Positions 1 through 7,819 of a stretch of DNA of 64,000 nucleotides are shown here, piece by piece; position 1 is the first letter of the stretch; each line of letters starts with the position of its first letter. This DNA comes from Pseudomonadota bacterium. Its GTDB lineage: Bacteria; Cyanobacteriota; Vampirovibrionia; Obscuribacterales; Obscuribacteraceae. The notes beneath the pieces are model-generated. The model saw nothing but the letters and a program-made list of their open reading frames with translations. It was not told the DNA's origin and did not search any database. The position numbers and the translations under genes were made by a program. The stretch lies in contig JAJPGY010000038.1 in NCBI GenBank assembly GCA_021325555.1, positions 1 to 64,000 on the forward strand. The letters run 5' to 3'.

Positions 1-87
1 CCGAGGAGGAATCCGCAGCCGAGCGCACCCGTCCACGCGCCGCGCTTCGAGTTGCCCCTGGCACCCGAAGACCCTTTAATAAGCGCG
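1..87. repeat. 87-bp direct repeat, copy 1
   Basis: The 87 bases here are identical to 122-208, a 121-bp period. The copy starts at the window edge, so more units may lie to the left. It carries the 14-mer GAGGAATCCGCAGC (6-19), whose reverse complement recurs at 48547 and 53720. Nothing coding is apparent. Confidence 0.9.
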
Positions 88-121
88 CCCGCAAAAAACA
101 AGAGAAGCGAGGCGAAGGATT

Positions 122-208
122 CCGAGGAGGAATCCGCAGCCGAGCGCACCCGTCCACGCGCCGCGCTTCGAGTTGCCCCTGGCACCCGAAGACCCTTTAA
201 TAAGCGCG
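122..208. repeat. 87-bp direct repeat, copy 2
   Basis: This is an exact second copy of 1-87. It continues into TAAGCGCGGCGCT (201-213), which runs into the stop codon of the leftward gene at 213. Its 16-mer CACGCGCCGCGCTTCG (155-170) is present in reverse complement at 53794-53809, so the unit belongs to an interspersed family. Confidence 0.9.
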
Positions 209-212
209 GCGC

Positions 213-1151
213 TTAAAAAGGATCCGGCATACCAGCCCACGGCACCGATCGTGCAGCTTGATTGAAAACCGCATTCGGCGCCCCCCCGCCCGGCACCGTA
301 AGCAAACCCGGGCTGGGCGCGAAACCCGGCGGCGGCATGGGCGGCGTAAGCGAGCGCACCGGCGGAGCGTCCGGATCCGGGCCGACCAGCCCGGGCGCCG
401 AAGGCGGCCCGCTCCCCTGCGTGAGGTTGGCAGGCTGGCTGAGGTCCGGCATGTCCAGCGATCGGGTCAGGCGCACCGGCAGCATCTCGCCCTTCTTGAG
501 CTCGAAATCAAGGCCCTGGTTCCAATTGCGGTTAATGCTCCCGATGCCGCGCCCGAACGATCCGAAAAAGGAACCGAACATCGAGCCGTAGTTCTTCAAG
601 CTCGACCCGGCCTGCTGGGTATTTGCCTCCTTCTTCGGGTCCTGCGCCGGGTTGTGGGCGACGAAGGCGGAGATGGGCACGCTGCGCCCGTCCGGAAACA
701 CCAGCGACTGCAGGCTGATGTCCATGCGCCCGGGTGCGCCGTGTTGCAGCTTGTTGGCCGGGACGACGGTGGTGACCGCCCCCAGGATGCGCGAGTGAGA
801 CGGTATGACCATGTAGCCCGCCAGGGCATAGCCGTCCTGAAGCTCCAGCTGAAAGACGTCCCCGGGATGGCTCTCCCTGGAGGACAGATCCTCCTGCAGG
901 ATGGTGGAGAAGACGGTGCCGGCCGGAATGCGCTTGCTGGCCATCTGCTTCCAGAAATCACCGTTGACCTTGGGCACGAGGCCCAGCGACTCCGGGCTCG
1001 CCACTCCGCCGCCCGGCATAATCGGCCCCGTCGGCGCCGGACCCGACCTGGGAATCTGCCACTGCTCGCGGGCGGCCGCCCACGGGCACAGGGCCGCGCA
1101 GACAGCCACGGCGGCGATCAAACTCACTGCTAATGAAAAACGGTCAATCAT
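213..1151 (-). CDS. Exported protein with TrbI/VirB10-like middle region
   Basis: 312 residues from the ATG at 1151, which has an AGAGGGA Shine-Dalgarno just upstream; a GTG at 1178 would add nine residues without a good site. A signal peptide is visible (hydrophobic SLAVSLIAAVAVCAALCPW, then AAA-R), so the protein is exported. The middle (about residues 75-165) reads as an all-beta segment of the kind in TrbI/VirB10-like proteins: an 'AGTVFSTILQEDLSS' strand, a 'GYMVIPSHSRILG' strand and 'VFPDGRSVPISAFV'. A Gly/Phe-rich stretch follows, then a Pro/Gly-rich tail. It stands alone, divergent from rpsF, with no conjugation genes nearby, so a cell-envelope scaffold is as likely as a secretion role. 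The VirB10-like reading is inference. Confidence 0.7.
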   Translation of the reverse strand: MIDRFSLAVSLIAAVAVCAALCPWAAAREQWQIPRSGPAPTGPIMPGGGVASPESLGLVPKVNGDFWKQMASKRIPAGTVFSTILQEDLSSRESHPGDVFQLELQDGYALAGYMVIPSHSRILGAVTTVVPANKLQHGAPGRMDISLQSLVFPDGRSVPISAFVAHNPAQDPKKEANTQQAGSSLKNYGSMFGSFFGSFGRGIGSINRNWNQGLDFELKKGEMLPVRLTRSLDMPDLSQPANLTQGSGPPSAPGLVGPDPDAPPVRSLTPPMPPPGFAPSPGLLTVPGGGAPNAVFNQAARSVPWAGMPDPF

Positions 1152-1286
1152 TTCCCTCTTCGATTCGCCGGCACCCACCGTAGTGCAGCCGCCTGCCGCA
1201 TCCTCAACCAGCCCAGCAGTTCGGGAGCCGAGGCCATTAGTTTAGTCGGCGCTCGCAGCCGTGGCTATGTGAGGATTACGCAGTTG

Positions 1287-1295
1287 TGTTATGAT
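1287..1295 (+). promoter_or_regulatory. Extended -10 promoter for rpsF operon
   Basis: TGTTATGAT is a TGn-extended -10 (TATGAT at 1290-1295). There is no good -35 17 bases upstream, as expected for extended -10 promoters. It lies 107 bases before the rpsF start. Confidence 0.45.
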
Positions 1296-1304
1296 TTTGC
1301 GGTT

Positions 1305-1346
1305 GTCTGTCCGCAAGACAGACCGTTCGTGCCGGAATACCGGCAC
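1305..1346 (+). promoter_or_regulatory. Two-hairpin leader of rpsF (possible S6:S18 site)
   Basis: Two adjacent perfect stems are seen: GTCTGT/ACAGAC with a 7-base loop (1305-1323), and GTGCCGG/CCGGCAC with an AATA loop (1329-1346). rpsF leaders in many bacteria carry an S6:S18-binding structure with a CCG motif; CCG occurs in the first loop here. Assigning it to that autoregulatory family is inference. Confidence 0.35.
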
Positions 1347-1401
1347 CAGTTGTGTCCCTTGCCTGCAGAGCAGGACGTTTATGACCATAGGGGGTTAGAT
1401 C

Positions 1402-1722
1402 GTGCCGTCACAAAAGCAAGTCCAGACTTACGAGAGCCTTTATATCGTCCGCCCCAATCTGGACGAAGACGCGGTTGATAAAGTGGTCTCGCAGGTAGAT
1501 GAGTACATCAAGGGTCTCGGCGGCACCATCGTCGCCACGGACAAGAAGGGGCGCCGGCGCCTGGCCTACGAGGTCCAGAAAATGCGCGACGGGTATTACG
1601 TGCTCACCGTGTTCACGGCAAAGCCGGAAGCCGTGGCGGCCCTTAAACGCATGATGGCCCTCAGCGAGGACATCATCCGCAACATCGTCGTCGTCCACGA
1701 AGAGGAAGCCATGGCGCAATGA
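1402..1722 (+). CDS. rpsF: 30S ribosomal protein bS6
   Basis: bS6 binds 16S rRNA helices with bS18 on the platform of the small subunit. The 106-residue protein has the expected pattern: N-terminal 'YESLYIVRPNLDED' strand and helix, central 'GRRRLAYEVQK', then 'DGYYVLTVFTA' and a helix ending 'DIIRNIVVV'. The start is a GTG with an AGGGGG ribosome site about eight bases upstream. It is first in the conserved rpsF-ssb-rpsR cluster, with 42 bases before ssb, and is probably autoregulated through the leader hairpins. Confidence 0.97.
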   Translation: MPSQKQVQTYESLYIVRPNLDEDAVDKVVSQVDEYIKGLGGTIVATDKKGRRRLAYEVQKMRDGYYVLTVFTAKPEAVAALKRMMALSEDIIRNIVVVHEEEAMAQ

Positions 1723-1764
1723 CCTCGCCAACCCGGTCCCAGCCGCAATAAAGAGGGTTAATAA

Positions 1765-2217
1765 ATGAGTCTGAGCAAGATAGTCGTCAGCGGCCGGGTG
1801 GTGCGTCCACCCGAAAAGCGGTACATGCCCAACAACAACCTGGCGGTGACGGAGTTCTCCATCCAGGTGGATTCTCCGCCGCGGCAGGACGGAACCGTCG
1901 AATCGAACGTGGTGAAGGTCGTGACCTGGGGCGATCTGGCGGACAGGACCGCCCAGGAGATCAAGAAAGGGGATCTGGTGGCGGTCGACGGCCGCCTGCA
2001 GATGTCCAGCTACACGAACTCCGAGGGTCAGCGCCGGCGCGATCCGGAGATAAGCGCCATCGCCGTGGAGAACCTCTCGCAGACCGCCGCCGGCGGAAGC
2101 GCGCCGCCCAGCCAGGCAGCCGACAGGCAGGTTGCCCGGGTCGGCTCCGGCCAGCAGCAGTCCGGCGGCGCGGAGATTGACGCCATCTTTGCCGGCGACG
2201 ACGAAATCCCGTTTTAA
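1765..2217 (+). CDS. ssb: Single-stranded DNA-binding protein
   Basis: SSB coats single-stranded DNA in replication, repair and recombination. The 150-residue protein has the OB fold in residues 1-110 ('SKIVVSGRVVRPPEKRY', 'VVKVVTWGDLADRTAQ', 'KKGDLVAVDGRLQ'), a Gly/Gln-rich linker, and the acidic tip DDEIPF that recruits partner proteins. The ATG follows GAGGG with normal spacing. It sits between rpsF and rpsR, the standard arrangement. Confidence 0.97.
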   Translation: MSLSKIVVSGRVVRPPEKRYMPNNNLAVTEFSIQVDSPPRQDGTVESNVVKVVTWGDLADRTAQEIKKGDLVAVDGRLQMSSYTNSEGQRRRDPEISAIAVENLSQTAAGGSAPPSQAADRQVARVGSGQQQSGGAEIDAIFAGDDEIPF

Positions 2218-2268
2218 TCACCCAAGCCCGGGCGCGGATCGCGCGCCCTCATCGAGGAGGAACACTTA

Positions 2269-2508
2269 ATGCCCCGGATGCAGCAGGAAGCACCGATCCG
2301 CAGGCGGAAGACCTGCGGATTTTGCGCCGACAAGATCGATTTTGTCGACTACAAGGACCCTACCAAGCTGAAGAAGTACGTAACCGAGCGCGGCAAGATC
2401 CTGCCCCGCCGGATAAGCGGCAACTGCGCCAGGCACCAGCGGACCCTGACGCTTGCCATCAAGCGTGCCCGCGACATAGCGCTTTTGCCCTACACGGCGG
2501 ATGGCTAA
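2269..2508 (+). CDS. rpsR: 30S ribosomal protein bS18
   Basis: bS18 is the partner of bS6 on the 30S platform. The 79-residue protein shows the family core: 'RRKTCGFC' near the N terminus, '[29 protein letters not shown]' region, and '[19 protein letters not shown]'. A strong GAGGAGG site precedes the ATG. It is the last gene of the rpsF operon and is followed by a GC-rich hairpin. Confidence 0.97.
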   Translation: MPRMQQEAPIRRRKTCGFCADKIDFVDYKDPTKLKKYVTERGKILPRRISGNCARHQRTLTLAIKRARDIALLPYTADG

Positions 2509-2537
2509 GGAGCCGGCCCGGCCGAAATAATCTCCTG

Positions 2538-2563
2538 CCCGCCACCGGCTTGCCGGTGGCGGG
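2538..2563 (+). terminator. Hairpin terminator after rpsR
   Basis: A perfect 11-bp stem CCCGCCACCGG/CCGGTGGCGGG has a CTTG loop. The T tract is weak and displaced (ATTTTCCCC about 12 bases later). The hairpin overlaps the -35 element of the following tRNA promoter. Confidence 0.65.
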
Positions 2564-2577
2564 TGATGCTATATAAT
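2550..2577 (+). promoter_or_regulatory. Promoter of tRNA-Leu
   Basis: TTGCCG (2550-2555) and a consensus TATAAT (2572-2577) are separated by 16 bases, placing the start site a few bases before the tRNA at 2589. The -35 lies within the loop and 3' arm of the rpsR terminator hairpin. Confidence 0.6.
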
Positions 2578-2588
2578 TTTCCCCAGTC

Positions 2589-2672
2589 GCCGAAGTGGTG
2601 AAATGGCAAACACGCTACGTTCAGGGCGTAGTGAGCATTTAGCTCTTGTGGGTTCAAGTCCCACCTTCGGCA
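2589..2672 (+). tRNA. tRNA-Leu (CAG)
   Basis: The 84-base cloverleaf has a GCCGAAG/CTTCGGC acceptor stem, an anticodon stem CTACG/CGTAG around loop TTCAGGG (anticodon CAG, reads CUG), a long class II variable arm as in leucine tRNAs, and a T arm GTGGG/CCCAC with TTCAAGT. The discriminator base is A. The CCA end is not encoded (AAG follows), so it must be added by nucleotidyltransferase. Confidence 0.95.
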
Positions 2673-2720
2673 AGTTGTAATCCCCGAATGTAGCGGAAAC
2701 AGAGGCTAGACGAGGCTAGA

Positions 2721-3317
2721 TTGAATACACCCAACAAGGGAGACATTCGCCGTCCCGAACCCAAACGCGAACTTCCGCTGCTCAATGAGCGCATACGTGA
2801 CCGGGAGGTGCGGTTAATCGACGAGGACGGAGCGCAGTTGGGGATTGTCCCGACGAGGGAGGCCTTGTTCACCGCCCGCGAAAAGGGGCTGGATCTCTTC
2901 CTGGTCCAGCCGGACGCCAGCCCGCCCGTAGCCCGCATCATGGACTACGGGCGCTTCAAGTTCGAGCAGGAGAAGCGTGCGCGCGAGGCTAAGAAAAAGC
3001 ACCACGTCGCGGATGTCAAGGAATTAAAGATGCGCTACAAGATCGAGGAGCATGACTACCGGGTCAAGCTCCGCAGCGCCCAGAAATTCCTCACGGATGG
3101 CGACAAGATCAAGGTGCTGATTATGCTGAGGGGGCGCGAGGTGCAGCATGCCGACATGGCCATGGACCTCATGAACCGCTTCTCGGAGGCCCTCAAAGAT
3201 TTAGCAATGATTGACAGGGAGCCGAAACTGGAGGGGAAGACTGTTATAATGATCCTTTCGCCAGTGCCCCAGAAGGGCAAGCCGGCCCCGGCGGAGGCGA
3301 AACCGCCCGAGCAGTAA
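2721..3317 (+). CDS. infC: Translation initiation factor IF-3
   Basis: IF-3 keeps ribosomal subunits apart and proofreads start codons. The 198-residue protein begins with 'LLNERIRDREVRLIDEDG' and has the linker 'MDYGRFKFEQEKRAREAKKK' between the two domains; the C-terminal domain has 'LKMRYKIEEHDYRVKL' and 'KVLIMLRGREVQH'. The apparent start is TTG, preceded by GAGG. Non-AUG starts are typical of infC and allow autoregulation. It opens the infC-rpmI-rplT cluster, 48 bases after the tRNA. Confidence 0.96.
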   Translation: MNTPNKGDIRRPEPKRELPLLNERIRDREVRLIDEDGAQLGIVPTREALFTAREKGLDLFLVQPDASPPVARIMDYGRFKFEQEKRAREAKKKHHVADVKELKMRYKIEEHDYRVKLRSAQKFLTDGDKIKVLIMLRGREVQHADMAMDLMNRFSEALKDLAMIDREPKLEGKTVIMILSPVPQKGKPAPAEAKPPEQ

Positions 3318-3355
3318 GCCCAGGCCGGCCCGAGTTCGATCGATTGGAGCGCATC

Positions 3356-3565
3356 ATGCCCAAAATGAAGACAAACAAAGCCGCGGCCCGGCGCTTCAAG
3401 ATAACCGGCACCGGCAAGATCTTGCGCAGACAGTGCGGCAAGCGGCACATCAACGAGTGGATGGCCCCCAAGGTCAAGCGCAAGCTGCGCGGCTGGGCGG
3501 CCCTTGCCCCCGAGCTGAAAAAGAGCGTCCTCGAGCTTTTCCCCTACAGGCAGTACATGCGCTAG
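3356..3565 (+). CDS. rpmI: 50S ribosomal protein bL35
   Basis: bL35 is a small basic protein of the large subunit. From the ATG at 3356 the 69-residue product begins MPKMKTNKAAARRFKITGTG, the family signature, and keeps a basic 'KRKLRGW' segment. A TTG at 3344 would add four residues but matches the family poorly. GGAG lies seven bases upstream of the ATG. A 162-base gap separates it from rplT; no gene is seen there. Confidence 0.96.
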   Translation: MPKMKTNKAAARRFKITGTGKILRRQCGKRHINEWMAPKVKRKLRGWAALAPELKKSVLELFPYRQYMR

Positions 3566-3727
3566 GCGCGGTCCTGCCTGCGCGGGCTCCACCCGCACGG
3601 GCGCAAGCCGCCCGAAACACCGCCTTGTCTAAGGGACTCTCCTCTCCGATGACGGGCACCACTGCCGGCGGCAGCCGGCAGGGAAGAACACCAGAACACA
3701 CTCTCATCCACGAAGAAGGAGAATGAG

Positions 3728-4093
3728 ATGGCAAGAGTAAAGCGTGGCAACGTACTGCAAAAGCGCCACAAGAAGATCCTGAAATACGCCAAGGGCTTCC
3801 GCGGCTCGCTTTCCACCTTGTTTATAGCGGCCAATCAGGCCGTGATGAAGGCCTGGAAGAACGCCTATGCCGATCGGCGCAAGCGCAAGCGCGATTTCCG
3901 GGCTTTGTGGATAACCAGAATCAACGCCGCCGCCCGCATAAACGGGATCAGCTACAGCCAGCTGATTAACGGGCTCAGCAAGGCCAACGTGCAGCTCAAC
4001 CGCAAGGTTCTCGCCGAGCTGGCGGTCGGCGATCAGGAAGCGTTCGCCCGCCTGGCGCAGATCGCCAAAGAGAAGTTAGCCGTCAAAGCCTGA
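3728..4093 (+). CDS. rplT: 50S ribosomal protein bL20
   Basis: bL20 binds 23S rRNA early in large-subunit assembly. The 121-residue protein is typical: '[19 protein letters not shown]' then 'AKGFRG', '[20 protein letters not shown]', '[19 protein letters not shown]'. AAGGAG stands eight bases before the ATG. It is the last gene of the cluster and is followed after 10 bases by a membrane-protein gene. Confidence 0.97.
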   Translation: MARVKRGNVLQKRHKKILKYAKGFRGSLSTLFIAANQAVMKAWKNAYADRRKRKRDFRALWITRINAAARINGISYSQLINGLSKANVQLNRKVLAELAVGDQEAFARLAQIAKEKLAVKA

Positions 4094-4103
4094 CCCGGCA
4101 GCG

Positions 4104-4532
4104 GTGAAATCCACTGGCTCTTTGAGGCACACCTTCCAGCACGGGGTGCGTCCTGACGACTACCTCGGCAGGGCCTGGCTTACAACCATTGTCGCTGCCA
4201 TCGGCTTTGCCGCTTATACCGCTTACAGGGGCGGACAGTTTGATCTGAGCGTTGTCATGCCGGCAGGCGGCTGGCACCCCCGCGATCCATACGGCACCCT
4301 GTATGTGGAGACCTGGGCGACCATCCTGGTCGACGGCTTGCAGGCGGGCTTCGGCCTGTGGGGGGCGGTTCTTATCTTTCTGGGCGTCTACAAGCTCGTC
4401 AGCGTGCCCAAATTCCTCTTCACCTACTTTTCGCTCGGCGGGGCATTTGTCGCCTTCGCCTTTTTTCTGCCATCATGGACAGTACCGCTGCTCAAGCTGG
4501 CCTGCCAGCACTATCCATTCCTGACCCAATAG
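4104..4532 (+). CDS. Small membrane protein of unknown function
   Basis: 142 residues from a GTG start with a weak ribosome site. Three hydrophobic segments are visible: 'AWLTTIVAAIGFAAYTAY' (about 24-42), 'AGFGLWGAVLIFLGVYKL' and 'FSLGGAFVAFAFFLPSW'. No family is recognised. It follows rplT closely and precedes the fused methyltransferase-like membrane protein by 19 bases, so the two may be co-transcribed. Confidence 0.6.
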   Translation: MKSTGSLRHTFQHGVRPDDYLGRAWLTTIVAAIGFAAYTAYRGGQFDLSVVMPAGGWHPRDPYGTLYVETWATILVDGLQAGFGLWGAVLIFLGVYKLVSVPKFLFTYFSLGGAFVAFAFFLPSWTVPLLKLACQHYPFLTQ

Positions 4533-4551
4533 CCGCCCGGCAAGGCCCTGG

Positions 4552-6705
4552 ATGCAAAGCCCGGAACCTGCCCCGATCAGCAAGCCGACAGTTCGCTTCC
4601 ACCGCGACGTGCGCTTCCGGCTGTTTGTCATCAGCCTGCTGTCTCTCTTTTGCGAGATGCTGATCATCAGGTGGCTGGCCACGGAGATCCGCATTTTTGC
4701 CTATTTCAAGAACCTGCCCCTGATGGCGGCCTTCCTCGGCCTGGGTCTCGGATTCCTGTGGAGCGGCAAGAAGCCTGATTTTCTGCGGTGGTCCCCGCTC
4801 CTGCTCCTTTACTTCAGCGGCTTGATGATCGTGGCCATCGGCATCGGGCTCACCCACCTGAGCTTCATCGACAGCTCGAAGATCATGATGTTCGGAGACT
4901 TCCAGCAGACAAGCCCGATGAGGCTGCTGTACAGCATCACGGTCATGGTGTCGGTTTTTGCCCTGTCGGCGGCGATCTTTGTTGGTCTCGGCCAGCGCAC
5001 CGGCCAGCTCTTCGATCGGCTCAAGCCCCTGGAGGCATATTCCTGCAACGTGTCGGGAGCGCTGGCCGGCATCATCCTGTTCGCGCTGCTGAGCAACTTC
5101 CAGGCCGGTCCCGGCGGCTGGCTCGTTGCCGCCGGGCTGCTGTATCTGCTGGTCGACCGGCGTCCCGCCCCGGTGTTTCTCATCGCGCTGGGGTCGGCGT
5201 ACATGGTCTACCTGGCGCCCTTCTTCTCGCGGCAGCTCTACGGGCCCGATTACGTGACCACCGTCTGGTCGCCCTACTACAGAATCGACCTGCGACACTC
5301 GCGGCTGCCGCCAAAGGAAAATAACGTGGCGATCGGCTACGACATCTTCATCAATTACGACAGCTTCCAGAGCATGCTGGATTGCACCCCGGCCACCTTG
5401 GCCAGGGTCTCGCCGGAGATGAGGGGGCGGATGCTGGAGTTTTTCCAGCGCGCCTTCGAGGCTGTGCCGGGGAGGCATCCCGACGTCCTTATCCTCGGCT
5501 CCGGCAGCGGCAGCGACGTGGCCGGGGCGCTGCGCGCGGGCGCCGAGCATGTCGATGCCGTGGAGATCGACCGCTCCATATACGAACTGGGCAAGCAGCT
5601 TCATCCCGAGCACCCCTACGACTCGCCGAGAGTGACAGCGCACATCATGGACGCTCGCACTTTTTTGAAGACCTCGAAAAACAGGTACGACGTCATCGAC
5701 TACGCCATGCTGGACAGCCATACGGCTTTCGGCTCGCTGTCCTCGCTGCGCACAGACAACTACATCTTCACCACGGATTCCTTCCGCGACGCGGTCAAGC
5801 TGCTGAAGCCGGGCGGTTATATTGCCGTCACCTTCATCTGCTTTCCCGACTGGCTCTGGCAGAGGCACTGCAAGGACCTCTTTCTCGGCACCGGCTCCAT
5901 GCCCCGCGGTTATTTCTGGGTAACATCTCTGCCCACCGGCTTTCTGATCGCCGGACCGTCAATCACATCGCAGACCCCGGTAAGGTTTGGCCACCCGCCC
6001 CGCAAAGTCGAGGTGGATACCCGCATTCCGGAGATCACCGACGACTGGCCTTTCCTCTTTCTTCCCGACCGCGGAATACCGGGGGCTTACGTGCTGCCGC
6101 TTCTGGCGGTTCTTATGATTAGCGTCCTGCCGATGGTCCGCTCGCTGGCCTCCGGTGGCGCCAGCCTGCTCAACTGGCAGATGTTCTTCCTGGGCATGGG
6201 ATTCATGCTCATGGAGGTGCGGGCGATGGCGGCCATGTCGCTGCTTTCCGGGGCCACCTGGACGGTCAACAGCGTGGTGATCGCGGGCGTGATGGTGGCC
6301 ATTCTCATCGCCAACCTGCTGGCGACTTTGCTTTCCCGGAAGTGGGCGGTGCCGCTTATAGCCTGTACGCTCGCCGCCATCGTGCTGTCCAACCTTGTGA
6401 GCGTGAGCAGCTTGAACTCATGGCCCGTCGTTGCAGCCGACCTCGCCGGCGCCACGGTTTTTCTTTGCCCGCTTTTTTTCGCGGGGGCGCTCTTCTCGAC
6501 CGTGTTCAAGCAGACAAGATCGGCCAGCCAGGCGCTGGCCTTCAACATGTTTGGCGGCCTGCTCGGCGTGGTCCTCGAGTACTGCTCCATGGTCTGGGGG
6601 ATAAGATCGCTGGCATTCATCGCCGCGGGCATATACTGCTGCGTGCTGGCGCTCGAGCTGCTCGCAAACCGCACCTCATACGGTGCCGGTTTGAAGGCAA
6701 CCTGA
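4552..6705 (+). CDS. Polytopic membrane protein with spermidine-synthase-like domain
   Basis: 717 residues. About six or seven membrane spans (residues 20-215) precede a cytosolic Rossmann domain (about 300-480) of the spermidine synthase/methyltransferase fold: 'VLILGSGSGSDVAGALRAG', 'VDAVEIDRSIYELG', 'DARTFLK' and 'LLKPGGYIAVTF'. More membrane spans (about 510-700) follow. Real spermidine synthases have GGGDG in the first loop; here it is GSGSGSD, and the usual catalytic aspartate loop reads 'IDYAMLDSHTAFG', so aminopropyl transfer is doubtful. Similar fusions exist in many bacteria with unknown substrate. Its 3' end overlaps the convergent threonine aldolase gene by 30 bases. Confidence 0.8.
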   Translation: MQSPEPAPISKPTVRFHRDVRFRLFVISLLSLFCEMLIIRWLATEIRIFAYFKNLPLMAAFLGLGLGFLWSGKKPDFLRWSPLLLLYFSGLMIVAIGIGLTHLSFIDSSKIMMFGDFQQTSPMRLLYSITVMVSVFALSAAIFVGLGQRTGQLFDRLKPLEAYSCNVSGALAGIILFALLSNFQAGPGGWLVAAGLLYLLVDRRPAPVFLIALGSAYMVYLAPFFSRQLYGPDYVTTVWSPYYRIDLRHSRLPPKENNVAIGYDIFINYDSFQSMLDCTPATLARVSPEMRGRMLEFFQRAFEAVPGRHPDVLILGSGSGSDVAGALRAGAEHVDAVEIDRSIYELGKQLHPEHPYDSPRVTAHIMDARTFLKTSKNRYDVIDYAMLDSHTAFGSLSSLRTDNYIFTTDSFRDAVKLLKPGGYIAVTFICFPDWLWQRHCKDLFLGTGSMPRGYFWVTSLPTGFLIAGPSITSQTPVRFGHPPRKVEVDTRIPEITDDWPFLFLPDRGIPGAYVLPLLAVLMISVLPMVRSLASGGASLLNWQMFFLGMGFMLMEVRAMAAMSLLSGATWTVNSVVIAGVMVAILIANLLATLLSRKWAVPLIACTLAAIVLSNLVSVSSLNSWPVVAADLAGATVFLCPLFFAGALFSTVFKQTRSASQALAFNMFGGLLGVVLEYCSMVWGIRSLAFIAAGIYCCVLALELLANRTSYGAGLKAT

Positions 6706-7737
6706 CCTGCCCGCCGCCAAGGATCTCTCAACGACGCGGAGCGCCTCATCGATATGCTCCCGTTCAATCCCGAAGTGGGTCACCGCCCGCATACGGCCGG
6801 CGCCAAGCGGCAGCACCAGAAGACCCTCATCCGCGAGCGCCTGCGCGAAGAGCTTGATGTCCAGACCGGGGTCCTTCAAGCCAAAGAAGATGATGTTGGT
6901 TTCGACGGCGCTCACGTCGATGTCGACCTGCGGCATCTCGGCCAGTCCTTCCGCAAGGCGGCGGGCGTTGGCGTGATCTTCGGCCAGCCTTTCGACCATC
7001 TCTTCCAGGGCGACAATAGCCGCGGCAGCCAGCACGCCGGCCTGGCGCATGCCGCCGCCGACAAGTTTGCGGTTGCGCCTGGCCTGCGCGATGAACTCCC
7101 GGCTGCCGCAGATCATCGAGCCGACCGGCGCGGCCAGCCCTTTCGAGAAGCAGAACTGCACGCTGTCGAATTCGGCTGCCAGGCTTGCGACCGGGCAATC
7201 CAGGGCGATTGCGGCATTGAACAGGCGTGCCCCGTCCAGGTGCGTTTTAAGCTGGTGCCTGCGGGCGACCGCGGCAACCTGGCAGGTGTAGGACGGCTTG
7301 AGAATGCGCCCGGCGAAAGTATTCTCCAGGCAGATCAAGCGCGTGCGCGCGAAGTGCACGTCGCAAGCGTTGATCGCCTGCTCGATTTCGGTCAGATTCA
7401 GCGTTCCGTCAGGCTGATTGGCGAGCACGCGCGCGTGGATTCCCGCCAGCGATGCCATGCCGCCCTGCTCATACCTGTACATGTGCGACCGGTCCCCGAC
7501 AATGGCCTCGTGCCCGCGACCGCAGTGGGTCAGCAGCGAAACAAGATTGCCCATCGTTCCGCTGGCCACGAACAGCGCGTCCTCTTTGCCCAGGCGCCTG
7601 GCGGCCAGCTCCTGGAGCCTGTTGACCGTCGGGTCCTCGCCGAACACGTCGTCGCCCAGCTCCGCCTTGTGCATGGCCTCGCGCATGGCCTGGCTGGGCA
7701 ACGTGACCGTATCGCTGCGCAAATCGATTCGCTTCAT
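6676..7737 (-). CDS. ltaE: Low-specificity L-threonine aldolase
   Basis: This PLP enzyme splits threonine or allo-threonine to glycine and acetaldehyde. The 353-residue protein has the family N terminus 'MKRIDLRSDTVTLP', 'GDDVFGEDPTVNRLQ', the PLP-stacking region 'VASGTMGNLVSLL', 'HLDGARLFNAA' (Asp168 to the pyridine nitrogen) and 'FCFSKGLAAPVGS' with the Schiff-base Lys199. Length and motif order are normal. The gene is monocistronic, converges on the preceding membrane-protein gene with overlapping ends, and lies 82 bases from the acyl-CoA ligase gene, also on the minus strand. Confidence 0.93.
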   Translation of the reverse strand: MKRIDLRSDTVTLPSQAMREAMHKAELGDDVFGEDPTVNRLQELAARRLGKEDALFVASGTMGNLVSLLTHCGRGHEAIVGDRSHMYRYEQGGMASLAGIHARVLANQPDGTLNLTEIEQAINACDVHFARTRLICLENTFAGRILKPSYTCQVAAVARRHQLKTHLDGARLFNAAIALDCPVASLAAEFDSVQFCFSKGLAAPVGSMICGSREFIAQARRNRKLVGGGMRQAGVLAAAAIVALEEMVERLAEDHANARRLAEGLAEMPQVDIDVSAVETNIIFFGLKDPGLDIKLFAQALADEGLLVLPLGAGRMRAVTHFGIEREHIDEALRVVERSLAAGRSGCLQTGTV

Positions 7738-7819
7738 CTTAGCCTGTCACCGACCGAGGGAAAGCCCCATTATAACCGGGCTGTCCTCACAACCATGCTC
7801 CGGCACCCATCTACGCCGT

